DNA from: Candidatus Pelearchaeum maunauluense
GTDB lineage: Archaea > Thermoproteota > Nitrososphaeria_A > Caldarchaeales > Caldarchaeaceae
DNA: 64,000 bases
Assembly (NCBI GenBank): GCA_030059675.1
Contig: JANVYQ010000007.1
Span: 1 to 64,000 of the forward strand
Reading direction: 5' to 3'
This document shows, piece after piece, positions 32,870 through 41,154 of this stretch. Every line of letters starts with the position of its first letter. The stretch's first letter is position 1. The position numbers were made by a program, and so were the translations under genes. The notes beneath the pieces are model-generated. The model made no database searches, had not been told where the DNA came from, and was given only the letters and a program-made list of their open reading frames with translations.

Positions 32870-33664
32870 ATGAGCGTATTAGCACAGCTCACACCCGCGA
32901 CCATATTTCTAACAATCTTCCTGCTCATAATAATACTAGGACTACTATCATCAGCCATAAAGATAGCAACAGAATACGAGCGCGTGGTCATCTTCAGGCT
33001 CGGTAGGCTACTAGGCGCTAAAGGGCCTGGGCTAGTCATAATACTGCCAATAATAGATAAGCGACGTATCGTTGACCTTAGGCTGATAACGCTTGACGTA
33101 CCCAAGCAGCGTATGATCACGAAGGATAACGTGACTGTTGACGTGGATGCTATCGTCTACTTCAGGGTTAATGACCCTATAGCTGCTGTTGTGCGTGTTA
33201 AGGACTACATAACTGCTTCCGCTATGCTGGCTCAGACCACACTACGCGATGTCATAGGCCAGGTGGAGTTTGACGACCTCCTCACTAGGAGGGAGGAGCT
33301 GAACAAGAGGATACAGCAGATACTTGATGAGGCTACAGAGCCTTGGGGTATTAAGGTAACCACCGTAGCAATCCGTGATGTTGTGATACCTGAGACTATG
33401 CAGAGGGCTATTGCCAAGCAGGCTGAGGCTGAGCGCGAGAGGAGGAGCAGGATAATCATGGCTGAGGGAGAGCTGCAGGCCGCGCAGAAGATGGCGGAGG
33501 CAGCCAACTACTATGCCCAGAACCCATCTGCCATGAGGCTTCGCGAACTCCAGACATGGGCCGAGATAGCTAGGGAAAAGAACCTGATAGTGATTACCGA
33601 GAGTAGCGGGCTTAAGGAAATGGCGGCCATGATGGGTATGATAGAGTCGTCAAAGAAGAGATGA
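32870..33664 (+). CDS. Stomatin/SPFH-domain membrane protein
   Basis: A 264-aa prohibitin-homology (SPFH) protein. A single N-terminal hydrophobic helix (about 10-34) is followed by the SPFH start ATEYERVVIFRLGRL, the conserved KGPGLVIILPIIDK and the QTTLRDVIGQ stretch. A charged coiled-coil C-terminus ends near MMGMIESSKKR. Such proteins form membrane microdomains. Its stop overlaps the ATG of the NfeD protease (ATGA), and the pair is the classic stomatin operon known from Pyrococcus, in which the protease cleaves the stomatin C-terminus. Confidence 0.95.
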   Translation: MSVLAQLTPATIFLTIFLLIIILGLLSSAIKIATEYERVVIFRLGRLLGAKGPGLVIILPIIDKRRIVDLRLITLDVPKQRMITKDNVTVDVDAIVYFRVNDPIAAVVRVKDYITASAMLAQTTLRDVIGQVEFDDLLTRREELNKRIQQILDEATEPWGIKVTTVAIRDVVIPETMQRAIAKQAEAERERRSRIIMAEGELQAAQKMAEAANYYAQNPSAMRLRELQTWAEIAREKNLIVITESSGLKEMAAMMGMIESSKKR

Positions 33665-34965
33665 CTAGAGCCGCATCAATAACTATCGCAATATTCCTCA
33701 TATCTTTTTCAGCTTTACTCGCTGCCTCGGATAGCTATGGCTCTACCGACGAAAGGCGCGTGCTCTGGCTGGAGCTTAATGGCTACGTCTCGCCAGGCAT
33801 GGCTGAGTATGTTGAGGAGAGCTTGAGCAACGCTGGGGACTACGCCGCGGTTCTCATAACGCTGGATACATTCGGCGGCCTCGGAGACGCTATGTTCAGG
33901 ATAATTGACGCCATACTAGAGTCCCCCACACCCGTGATAGGCTTCGTATACCCAGCTGGTAAGCAGGCTCTCTCAGCTGGCACTTACATACTCATGGCGA
34001 CAGACTATGCTGCGATGGCGCCTTATACGTTGATAGGCTCTGCCCAGCCAGTTGTCGGCGGCCAGCCGAGCAACGAGACCAAGCTCATAAACTTCCTCAC
34101 TGCTAAGATGAGCTCCCTCGCTGAGCTGCATAAGCGAAACGCGACACAGGCTGTTAGGTTCATCACGCATAACGACAACCTAGGCCCAGAGGAGGCGCTG
34201 AGGCTTCGGGTTATAGAAGCAATAGCAGACTCGCCTGAGGAGCTTCTACAGAAAGCGGATGGAGCGACGGTGTATAGGCTGGGCGGGGAAAGAACCCTAG
34301 ACCTCAACGGGGCCAGGCTGGTTAAAGTGGAGCCTAGCATAAGGTCTTCTGTAATAGGGCTCTTTTCAGACCCGCTGGTTTCCAGTCTTCTCCTCTCCAT
34401 AGGGATATTGGTCTTGATACTTGGTTTTACGAGTCCTGGATGGGGTGCTGAGGTGGCTGGAGGAATAATGATAGTCTTAGGACTCCTGGGTCAGGGCTTC
34501 AACGTGAATATCATAGGGATACTGCTCGCCGCAATAGGAGCTGGCCTCATAATCTTTGAACTACACACACCAGGCTTCGGAGCAGCGGGCCTAGGCGGAA
34601 TCTTCGCGCTAACGCTAGGCCTGATACTCCTCATAGGATACCCGCCCTACCCCATATACGTCTCAGAAGAATGGCTACAACAGCTCTACTTCTCAATAGG
34701 AGTATCAACCATCGTAGCCGGCGGTATCTTCGTCTTCCTAATCTACAAAGCCCTTAGGATACAGAAGAGAAAGAGCTACTTTGAGAAGTATCTCGGCGAT
34801 GTGGGCAAAGCCATAGACGACCTAAGCCCTGGTAAAGAGGGATATATCTTGGTCTCAGGCGAGTACTGGAGAGCTACCTCTAGGACGGAGATTAGAAGGG
34901 GGCAGAGGGTTAGGATAGTTGGGCGTAGAGACGGTCTCCTACTTGTGGAGCCTGCTGATGAATAA
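33661..34965 (+). CDS. NfeD membrane protease (ClpP-class, long form)
   Basis: Membrane serine protease of 434 aa. A signal peptide (1-22) is followed by a ClpP-like domain with Ser105 in QALSAGTYIL; Lys149 is the likely partner by comparison to the Pyrococcus Ser97/Lys138 pair. About five hydrophobic helices lie at 225-365, then a C-terminal NfeD OB-fold domain (SPGKEGYILVSGEYWRA...VRIVG). The ATG overlaps the stomatin stop, so the two are co-translated. It probably cleaves the stomatin partner. Confidence 0.93.
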   Translation: MTRAASITIAIFLISFSALLAASDSYGSTDERRVLWLELNGYVSPGMAEYVEESLSNAGDYAAVLITLDTFGGLGDAMFRIIDAILESPTPVIGFVYPAGKQALSAGTYILMATDYAAMAPYTLIGSAQPVVGGQPSNETKLINFLTAKMSSLAELHKRNATQAVRFITHNDNLGPEEALRLRVIEAIADSPEELLQKADGATVYRLGGERTLDLNGARLVKVEPSIRSSVIGLFSDPLVSSLLLSIGILVLILGFTSPGWGAEVAGGIMIVLGLLGQGFNVNIIGILLAAIGAGLIIFELHTPGFGAAGLGGIFALTLGLILLIGYPPYPIYVSEEWLQQLYFSIGVSTIVAGGIFVFLIYKALRIQKRKSYFEKYLGDVGKAIDDLSPGKEGYILVSGEYWRATSRTEIRRGQRVRIVGRRDGLLLVEPADE

Positions 34966-35002
34966 AGAATAAGGAAGGGAGGGAGTTTTTGGGCGTTGGT
35001 TC

Positions 35003-35428
35003 TTAGAGTCTTCCCCGTCTAAATGGGCGGCGCTGGCCGTAGCCCCTGCTCTGGTAGCCGTAGTCGCTGCTATAAGTCTCCTTTGCGGAGAGGTTGTTCT
35101 CCGTGTTTATGTTCTCAATAGCCTCATCGGATAGCTCAATAGAGCCATACCTACCCAGATTCAGCTGCATCCTACCACGGAAGACCTTGACAAAACCGTT
35201 GTTCACCTTTATCGTATCCCCCTCATTAACCTTCTCCGCGTTGTCATCCCAGAGAATCAGCTTTATAGCGCCAGTGTCATCTGCTATCAAAGCCTCAGAC
35301 AGCGTATGCTCCGACTGGTCATACTGCGAAGAAACAGTCTTCACCGGCGACTTCTCAACAACCTTAGCCACTAGGTTTACTCCGCGTGAGCGCGGAGTCA
35401 AACTACCTATCTTAACTATTTCACTCAA
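35003..35428 (-). CDS. ssb: Single-stranded-DNA-binding protein, crenarchaeal OB-fold type
   Basis: A 141-aa protein with one OB fold (residues 5-95: VKIGSLTPRSRGVNLVAKVVEK, then ALIADDTGAIKLILWDD, EGDTIKVNNGFVKVFRGRMQLNLG). A flexible tail follows, rich in Tyr, Arg and Gly (YGYQSRGYGQRRPFRRGR), unlike the acidic tail of bacterial SSB. It most resembles Sulfolobus SSB. It is convergent with the NfeD gene, separated by 37 bases. Confidence 0.9.
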   Translation of the reverse strand: MSEIVKIGSLTPRSRGVNLVAKVVEKSPVKTVSSQYDQSEHTLSEALIADDTGAIKLILWDDNAEKVNEGDTIKVNNGFVKVFRGRMQLNLGRYGSIELSDEAIENINTENNLSAKETYSSDYGYQSRGYGQRRPFRRGRL

Positions 35429-35505
35429 CCTTTCTTTACACGCTCTTTAGGTGTGCATATTCCGCTCCAGCCTCTTATTTAAATGTATGGCTAGACCAAA
35501 AACTA

Positions 35506-37083
35506 TTACCCACCAACGGCCCTGCGTAGCTTTTCTACAGCCTTCTCGCTCCCCAGGTCTTCGAAGATATACGGCCCAAGACGCGGCCCCTTCGGCTGTC
35601 CTATCAACACCTTGTATAGCGTTCTGAAGAACTCTGCTGGCTGTAGGCCGTTGTTTCGCGCAGCGTTGAATATTCCGTTCTGAATCTCATCACCGCTTTT
35701 GGCCTTCTCGATGACCTTGATTAACTTGTTAATCGCTTTCTTCTGGTTCTCGGATAGTTGTACTGGCTTGACCTCCACCTGGCCGAAGTCTTTGACGAAG
35801 TTTATCGCCATCCTAACCCTCTCCCTTACTGTGTCGTCGACCTTGTAGCCGTAGCGTTGTAGGCGGCTTATCACGAATTGCTCCTCAGCCCCATCGGGAG
35901 CCGCGCCCGCGAGCTGCGTGAGGAGTGTGTAGGGAACTTTTGAGGGCGGCTCACGTGGAGGCTCCAAGTTATAGATATACATGAACAGACCTCTGGACTT
36001 TATGTCGCCGCTTCCAGAGTAGTATGCGTCTTGCAGCCTGTCCAGCTCGTTCATCAACGCTGGTATTAGGGGTGGCGAGATTACGCGCGTCCCCTTTATA
36101 CGCTTGAGTAAGAGCAGGATGAGGCTCTGGGGCGTTCCGTACCTATACCAGCTCTGAGGTGTGAATACACTAACCCCACGCGACTTGGATATCTTCCTCC
36201 TCGACTCGTCTAGGAAAAGCTCGTACTGGACGTGCATGGGTGGCTCGAACTGGAGAATCTCGCGCGATACCCAGTCGTTTACCATTATTGATTTGGCTAG
36301 GTCTTTCCCGTATGCTTCAAACCTTATGTCCAGCGCGGACCATCGCGCAGCCCACTCAACCTTCCACGAGAGCTTCCCGTCGGCCTTCTTTATATCCGCC
36401 TCTCCCTCATAGCCGCAGCCCTCGTGCCAGACCCCCTTGACCATAACATCCTTACAGCGGTAGAGAACCTTATCACTCCCAGGCTCGAACTCGTAGGCAT
36501 GAGCCGTATAGACTCTCCCGCAGTTCCCGCATATTGGAAAGTATGGAAGTGTTTCTAGAAACTTCTTCTGCCCTGTGAGCTCATTAATCTTCTCACCTAT
36601 CGCTTTATGGTTTTCGAGTATCCTCCGTATCTGTTCCGCGAGTATCCCGTTCTTGTATGCGTCGTATGCCCTCATGAACGTTGCCCTTATCCCAGCTTTT
36701 TCAAGCGCGTCAAGAAGGAGATACTCCATGTGCTCCGCGTATGAGCCATGACAGTTGAATGGGTCTGGGATTAGCGATACCGGACGGAGTAGGTATTTCC
36801 CAACCTCGCGCGGAAGCTCTGCTGGAACGCTTCTAAGACCATCCATATCATCTGCGAACTGTATAGTCTCAGAGTTGTATCCAAGATTCCTGAGGGCCAG
36901 CGCTACTGCGTGGGCTCTTACCGAGTCGGCCATGCTCCCTAGGTGGACTATCCCAGAAGCGGCTATGCCAGCCTCGGTTCTAAGGAGCTCTAGTGAGCGT
37001 CCAAGCCGCTTCTCCCGCTCCACAAGCCTGCCAGCAAGCTTATCCATCCAAGTGCCGAGCCCTATGACCTGCTTCTGCGACAT
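35506..37083 (-). CDS. lysS: Lysyl-tRNA synthetase, class I
   Basis: Charges tRNA-Lys. The 525-aa protein has the class I signatures SGIVHLGS (HIGH-like, 43-50) and KISKS (297-301). A zinc-binding insert uses Cys185 and Cys188 (ICGNCG) and Cys210 and Cys223. Most archaea have this class I form rather than class II. It is transcribed alone, with the COG2521 methyltransferase gene upstream on the same strand after a 52-base gap. Confidence 0.96.
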   Translation of the reverse strand: MSQKQVIGLGTWMDKLAGRLVEREKRLGRSLELLRTEAGIAASGIVHLGSMADSVRAHAVALALRNLGYNSETIQFADDMDGLRSVPAELPREVGKYLLRPVSLIPDPFNCHGSYAEHMEYLLLDALEKAGIRATFMRAYDAYKNGILAEQIRRILENHKAIGEKINELTGQKKFLETLPYFPICGNCGRVYTAHAYEFEPGSDKVLYRCKDVMVKGVWHEGCGYEGEADIKKADGKLSWKVEWAARWSALDIRFEAYGKDLAKSIMVNDWVSREILQFEPPMHVQYELFLDESRRKISKSRGVSVFTPQSWYRYGTPQSLILLLLKRIKGTRVISPPLIPALMNELDRLQDAYYSGSGDIKSRGLFMYIYNLEPPREPPSKVPYTLLTQLAGAAPDGAEEQFVISRLQRYGYKVDDTVRERVRMAINFVKDFGQVEVKPVQLSENQKKAINKLIKVIEKAKSGDEIQNGIFNAARNNGLQPAEFFRTLYKVLIGQPKGPRLGPYIFEDLGSEKAVEKLRRAVGG

Positions 37084-37135
37084 GGCTGAAGTCCTTCCCC
37101 CAGCCTAACAGCTTGAGAGAGCACGGTATTAGGGT

Positions 37136-38005
37136 TTAAACCTTGACCGCCTTGACGCAGCGTGTTGAGTGGTCGAGGCTTGCGCTGAAGCCTACGCTCC
37201 TAAGCCGCTCCAAAACACCTACATAAATCCGCTTACCAGAACGCACGCCAGGTTCGCCTACATAGTGTATGAGAATACCACCACGTTTCAGAAGCTCGTA
37301 TAGACGTTGATAGAACTGCCTGCTATATAGCTCGCCAGCAATCTTAATAGTGGGCGGGTCGTTTAGTATGGCGTCAAAACGCTCATCCAACTCCTCTACT
37401 ACACCCACCGCATCACCCTTGATTATCTCTATGCCTCCAGTGAAGAGCTCGCGCGACCATGGGTTGTATCTGGCCAGCTCTAAGATGTTCTCGTCTTTCT
37501 CTATCGTCTTAACACTACACGCGCCCAGCCTCTTAGCCCAGATAGCGGTGTAGCCCAACCCAGTACAAATATCCAAGACATTCCTGCACCTCAGCCGACC
37601 CATAAGCTCAACCTTTCTACGCGCATCCTCCTCGGGAAACATATCCCTTACGCGGTGCATGTGGACGCCGTCAATCTCAACGGTAGGTGCGTGGCCCCAT
37701 GAGGTCATGGCCAGCATGTAGAAATGGCCTAATGCCGAGAAGTAGAGCTTACGCGGAGGCTTCTCAACCGTGTATATTCCCCGCTCATCCTCAGAAACAG
37801 TTTCAAGAAAATCCCATTCTAGTAAAACGTCCCTAGCGTAGAGGCCCTCGCTACGTATCTCGCATATTTCGCTGGATAAGCCTAGGTCGAGGGAGAGTCT
37901 TACCTCGCCACACCTCCCACGCCTAGAGAGAGCCTCGCGGGCGACGTGAGAGGCTATCAGCCCAACCCCAGCCGACATGATTCCTAGCAATAAACGCTTA
38001 TTCAA
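37136..38005 (-). CDS. Predicted archaeal SAM-dependent methyltransferase (COG2521)
   Basis: A 289-aa protein. The SAM-binding fold begins with NVLDICTGLGYTAIWA, followed by an acidic VKTIEKDE for the ribose contact, and ILNDPPT, the (N/D)PP-type motif seen in nucleic-acid or base amino methyltransferases. The N-terminal 110 residues are a separate alpha/beta domain. Substrate is unknown. A Trm112-like activator is encoded at 6.8 kb, but any interaction is speculative. It is divergent from dtdA with 42 bases between. Confidence 0.82.
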   Translation of the reverse strand: MNKRLLLGIMSAGVGLIASHVAREALSRRGRCGEVRLSLDLGLSSEICEIRSEGLYARDVLLEWDFLETVSEDERGIYTVEKPPRKLYFSALGHFYMLAMTSWGHAPTVEIDGVHMHRVRDMFPEEDARRKVELMGRLRCRNVLDICTGLGYTAIWAKRLGACSVKTIEKDENILELARYNPWSRELFTGGIEIIKGDAVGVVEELDERFDAILNDPPTIKIAGELYSRQFYQRLYELLKRGGILIHYVGEPGVRSGKRIYVGVLERLRSVGFSASLDHSTRCVKAVKV

Positions 38006-38047
38006 TCATAAATTAATAGTCGCCAGCATAAAGACAGCATAACCATC

Positions 38048-38863
38048 ATGAACAAAGTCATACTCTGCTCAGAGGAAGACCCAGCATCGCTTAACATAAG
38101 GGAGCGGCTCATAGAGTCATTCGGCTTCAGAGAAGATTCTTCCACCATGTTCGGAAACCCCATATACAGGCGTGGGGACATTAGGATAATCACGGTGAAC
38201 AGGCCATCAATATATGCTGATGAGGAGGTTTCTGGTATTGATGCGGGGCTTATTGTTGTAGCTTCTAAGCATGTTTCGGAAGCTGGGGTGAAGGCGGTGT
38301 TGTCTCACCCAGTTGGCAACTGGGGTGAGAAGGCCGAGTTTGGGGGCAGGCCTAGAGCGCTGGCAGTTACGTCGGCACGCGCAGTGTTTGCGGCGGTCAG
38401 CAGGTTGAGGAGCTTACTGGAAGATGCTGGGCTTACTGGATGGGATGTGGGCATGGAAGCCACGCACCACGGGCCTTATTCTGAGAAGCCCCTGCTCTTC
38501 GTGGAGCTGGGCAGCTCCCCAGCCGAGTGGAGCGACCCGAAGATGGGCGAAATCGTTGCCGAGGCATGTTTAGCGGCATGTGCTGCTGAGAGGGTGAATG
38601 TTCCTGAGATAGCTGTTGGGTTTGGCGGTGGTCATTATACGCCGCGATTTACGCCGCTGGTGTTGCAGGAGAAGGTAGCCTTCGGCCACGTAGCGCCGAA
38701 ATACCACTTTCCGTTGTCAAGTGAAATGATACGAGAAGCATTTGAGAAGACTGTTGAGAGGCCAAAGCTAGCGTATATTGATTGGAAGGGAATAAACTCG
38801 GAACAACGGCAGAGATTGCTAGAAGAGCTGAGCGGGATTGGAGTAGAGTATGTGAGGCTTTAG
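38048..38863 (+). CDS. dtdA: D-aminoacyl-tRNA deacylase, DTD2 type
   Basis: Removes D-amino acids, and probably aldehyde-modified aminoacyl groups, from tRNA. The 271-aa protein has the archaeal/plant DTD2 landmarks: VLSHPVGNWGE, the metal-site MEATHHGPYSE, and AVGFGGGHYTPRFT with its histidine. Unlike bacterial DTD1 it is larger and needs zinc. It lies beside the class I LysRS/methyltransferase group. The 3' end overlaps a small minus-strand membrane gene by 45 bases. Confidence 0.93.
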   Translation: MNKVILCSEEDPASLNIRERLIESFGFREDSSTMFGNPIYRRGDIRIITVNRPSIYADEEVSGIDAGLIVVASKHVSEAGVKAVLSHPVGNWGEKAEFGGRPRALAVTSARAVFAAVSRLRSLLEDAGLTGWDVGMEATHHGPYSEKPLLFVELGSSPAEWSDPKMGEIVAEACLAACAAERVNVPEIAVGFGGGHYTPRFTPLVLQEKVAFGHVAPKYHFPLSSEMIREAFEKTVERPKLAYIDWKGINSEQRQRLLEELSGIGVEYVRL

Positions 38864-39163
38864 TAGATAATGCTTAATTATTAGCGGAGAATGGAAGATG
38901 AGACAGGTGATTACCGCCCTTGTCGTATCCTCCAACTCCTCCACCACCAGGCTATCCGCCATTGGATGGTTGCGGATATTATTTACTTCTCTAACCCCTG
39001 GGGTTAGCCTATCAAGGACTCCCAGCGATGCCAAGCCTATGCCAAAGCAAATGATGAAGGTCGCTATGGTTCTTACTAGTGTCCGGAATAGGTCGGTGAG
39101 GAATACCGCGGGGGCCAGCCATGTTGGAGGAGGTGGAGGAGTGACTTGCTGGGGAACAATCAT
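38819..39163 (-). CDS. Small membrane protein, DUF350-like N-terminal half
   Basis: A 114-aa protein starting at ATG 39163 behind AAAGGTGG (a GTG at 39172 is the longer option). After a Pro-rich start there is one hydrophobic helix (ATFIICFGIGLASLGVLD), then LTPGVREVNNIRNHPMADSLV, which recalls the loop between helices of DUF350 proteins. The second DUF350 helix is not visible in any frame; the C-terminus is partly antisense to dtdA. It may be a truncated relic or a distinct small protein. Evidence is modest. Confidence 0.45.
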   Translation of the reverse strand: MIVPQQVTPPPPPTWLAPAVFLTDLFRTLVRTIATFIICFGIGLASLGVLDRLTPGVREVNNIRNHPMADSLVVEELEDTTRAVITCLIFHSPLIIKHYLLKPHILYSNPAQLF

Positions 39164-39327
39164 TCCAACCACCTTTGCGCTTAAAGCCGATTCTTACAGC
39201 AACTAAATCAAGGTTTATTATAGTTTATAATATGAAAGCCGCCTCATCTCCTTACTTAACCTTTTATCCAAGAATACGCCTCAAGTAATGCTTTTATTTC
39301 ACTAACGCGATTAATAAAACGTACGTT

Positions 39328-39702
39328 ATGCTACTCCCAGCAGAAATCGAATCCAAGCTCACAATACCAGTAATAAGAGCTATGGTAGCTAAGAAACTAA
39401 TTCTAGAGCATAGCTATACTCAGGAAGAGGCGGCACGCGCGCTAGGGGTTACGCAGGCTGCCATAAGCAACTATATGCGCGGGGTAAGGGGTGTTGTTGT
39501 AAATTGGGAGAATGTAAAGGAGGTAAATGAGAAGATAAACGAGATAGTCGTCTTAATATTGAATAAGACTCCACAAACCGAGATAGCGAGAAAATTTAAC
39601 AAGCTGGTCGCGGAGATACGTAAGAAACGGATGCTATGCGATATTCATAAGAAAATCGAGCCTGACGTTGATATAGACTCCTGCCACGTATGTGATGAGT
39701 AA
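39328..39702 (+). CDS. HTH regulator with CxxH...CxxC motif
   Basis: A 124-aa transcription factor. The helix-turn-helix (about 15-55) is YTQEEAARALGVTQAAISNYMRG. The C-terminus carries Cys104-x2-His107 and Cys119-x2-Cys122, a likely zinc or iron-sulfur site. A very similar HTH and Cys/His pattern is found in the minus-strand HTH-ThiN gene at 41.1-42.0 kb, so the two are paralogues. The gene has a TATA-like sequence upstream (AT-rich 39300-39320) and is followed directly by a secreted metalloprotease. Confidence 0.8.
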   Translation: MLLPAEIESKLTIPVIRAMVAKKLILEHSYTQEEAARALGVTQAAISNYMRGVRGVVVNWENVKEVNEKINEIVVLILNKTPQTEIARKFNKLVAEIRKKRMLCDIHKKIEPDVDIDSCHVCDE

Positions 39703-39729
39703 CTGAGGAAGAAAACTCTCCTCATTATA

Positions 39730-41154
39730 TTGGTCTTCATCCTGCTACTTGTCCCTAGTACACCGAGCCTAGCACAACCCGCAGATGCCTTCTCCTACGT
39801 CATAACTGTGGATGAAGACGGTGATGCTGAGGTGAGCATAGCTATTAACGCGAAGCTTCTCCGAGGTATGGGTATTGGTGAGACTTGGTTAGCCGTTCCG
39901 CGCGGTGAGCGTATTGTCTGGTCTTTTACTGATGGAAGGCCAAGCTATGTTGTATCGCCGCTCTATGTAGCACCTGGAGAGATAAACATGTTCTACAACA
40001 ACATAACAATCTCCACATTGGGATACGATACAATCAGCTTACGCTATAGCTTTAAGATGGCTTCTTTAATTGTTGATGATAGGGCGCTCTTTCTATCGCC
40101 CTTAATAGTGATTGATAACAGGCTCTCTGGGAAGCTTGTTATTCATATTAAAAATGTGGCTAAGGTTAATGAGTATGGTGTCCAGCCGCAACAGTTTAGC
40201 AAGGCTAAGGATAGCGTTACTGTTGTTTTTAATCTTCCACTATCCTCTGGCAGGGTTTGGATTGACTATAATTTGGAGAAGCCTCTAGGATTTGATGAGA
40301 TAGTTATTGATGGTTTTAGGGGTGTTGTTCCTGAGAAATACTCTGCATACATGCGCCATATCCTAATGCTATACTCCGACCTCTCGCGTAATATGACTGA
40401 GCTATTCAAGGTTATGCCAGAGAATATTACTGTGCGCTTTTTCCTCCCGCGCACGTTCTATGAGGGGGTAGATGGCTATGTTCCCATATTACCCTCCGGG
40501 CTAGGTGATATTAACATCAACATATTCACGATAAGGATGCTTCCTGGAATAATGGAGCATGTCGCAGTTCATGAGCTTATTCACCACTATTTATGGAGCG
40601 CTGGCATAGATAATGATTTGTTATGGTTTCATGAAGGAGCGGCCAACTTCTTCTCAATATACTTCCTGAACAAGATAGGGCTAAGGGGTGTTAAGGCAGT
40701 TGAGGATAGTCTTTTGAACGTCTCTCAGAATCTTCCCTATCCTGCGGGTTTTATAGTGGGGTGGAGCCGCTCATCACCAACTCATAATCCAACACTTTAC
40801 TATGCCTCATCATACTTAGTCTTCCACACATTATACAAGAAGCATGGCCTAAATTTATTTGAGGGCTTCTTCGCATATCTAAACGAGAATAATGTTAGAA
40901 TAAGGGAGACTCAGGATGTCGTTTCTATTTTCTCCATACTTAGCGGTGGGGCTACTGATAATACCTTTAGACGACTAGGCCTGTTTGCAGATGACTCTAC
41001 CTTGGCGCGAGACTTTCGGGATTCCCAATTTCTCCTCTTTCTCGTCTTTTCTCTTGCGGTGCTTTTGATTATATCAGTATCAGCTCTTACCAAGCTTAGA
41101 CGCCCTAACGAGACCTATGTAGAGTCTGGCGATTTTCCTAGCTATGTTGGCTAG
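39730..41154 (+). CDS. Secreted, membrane-anchored gluzincin metalloprotease
   Basis: A protein of about 474 aa. An N-terminal beta-rich domain is followed by the zinc motif HELIHH (His281, Glu282, His285) and the downstream glutamate in WFHEGAANF (Glu302), the M1-like gluzincin arrangement. A C-terminal helix (about 433-452) and a basic stop-transfer follow. The listed TTG gives a signal peptide without charged residues. In the same frame, reading from a CTG immediately after the upstream stop (39703), the sequence is RKKTLLIILVF, a complete signal n-region. So a CTG start is possible. It is the second gene after the HTH regulator and overlaps the HTH-ThiN gene by 75 bases. Confidence 0.82.
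   Translation: MVFILLLVPSTPSLAQPADAFSYVITVDEDGDAEVSIAINAKLLRGMGIGETWLAVPRGERIVWSFTDGRPSYVVSPLYVAPGEINMFYNNITISTLGYDTISLRYSFKMASLIVDDRALFLSPLIVIDNRLSGKLVIHIKNVAKVNEYGVQPQQFSKAKDSVTVVFNLPLSSGRVWIDYNLEKPLGFDEIVIDGFRGVVPEKYSAYMRHILMLYSDLSRNMTELFKVMPENITVRFFLPRTFYEGVDGYVPILPSGLGDININIFTIRMLPGIMEHVAVHELIHHYLWSAGIDNDLLWFHEGAANFFSIYFLNKIGLRGVKAVEDSLLNVSQNLPYPAGFIVGWSRSSPTHNPTLYYASSYLVFHTLYKKHGLNLFEGFFAYLNENNVRIRETQDVVSIFSILSGGATDNTFRRLGLFADDSTLARDFRDSQFLLFLVFSLAVLLIISVSALTKLRRPNETYVESGDFPSYVG

Noticed and set aside
38898..39206. Plus-strand 102-codon frame
   Set aside because: It is the antisense of the small membrane protein, with Ser/Thr/Pro-rich shadow composition and no ribosome site.
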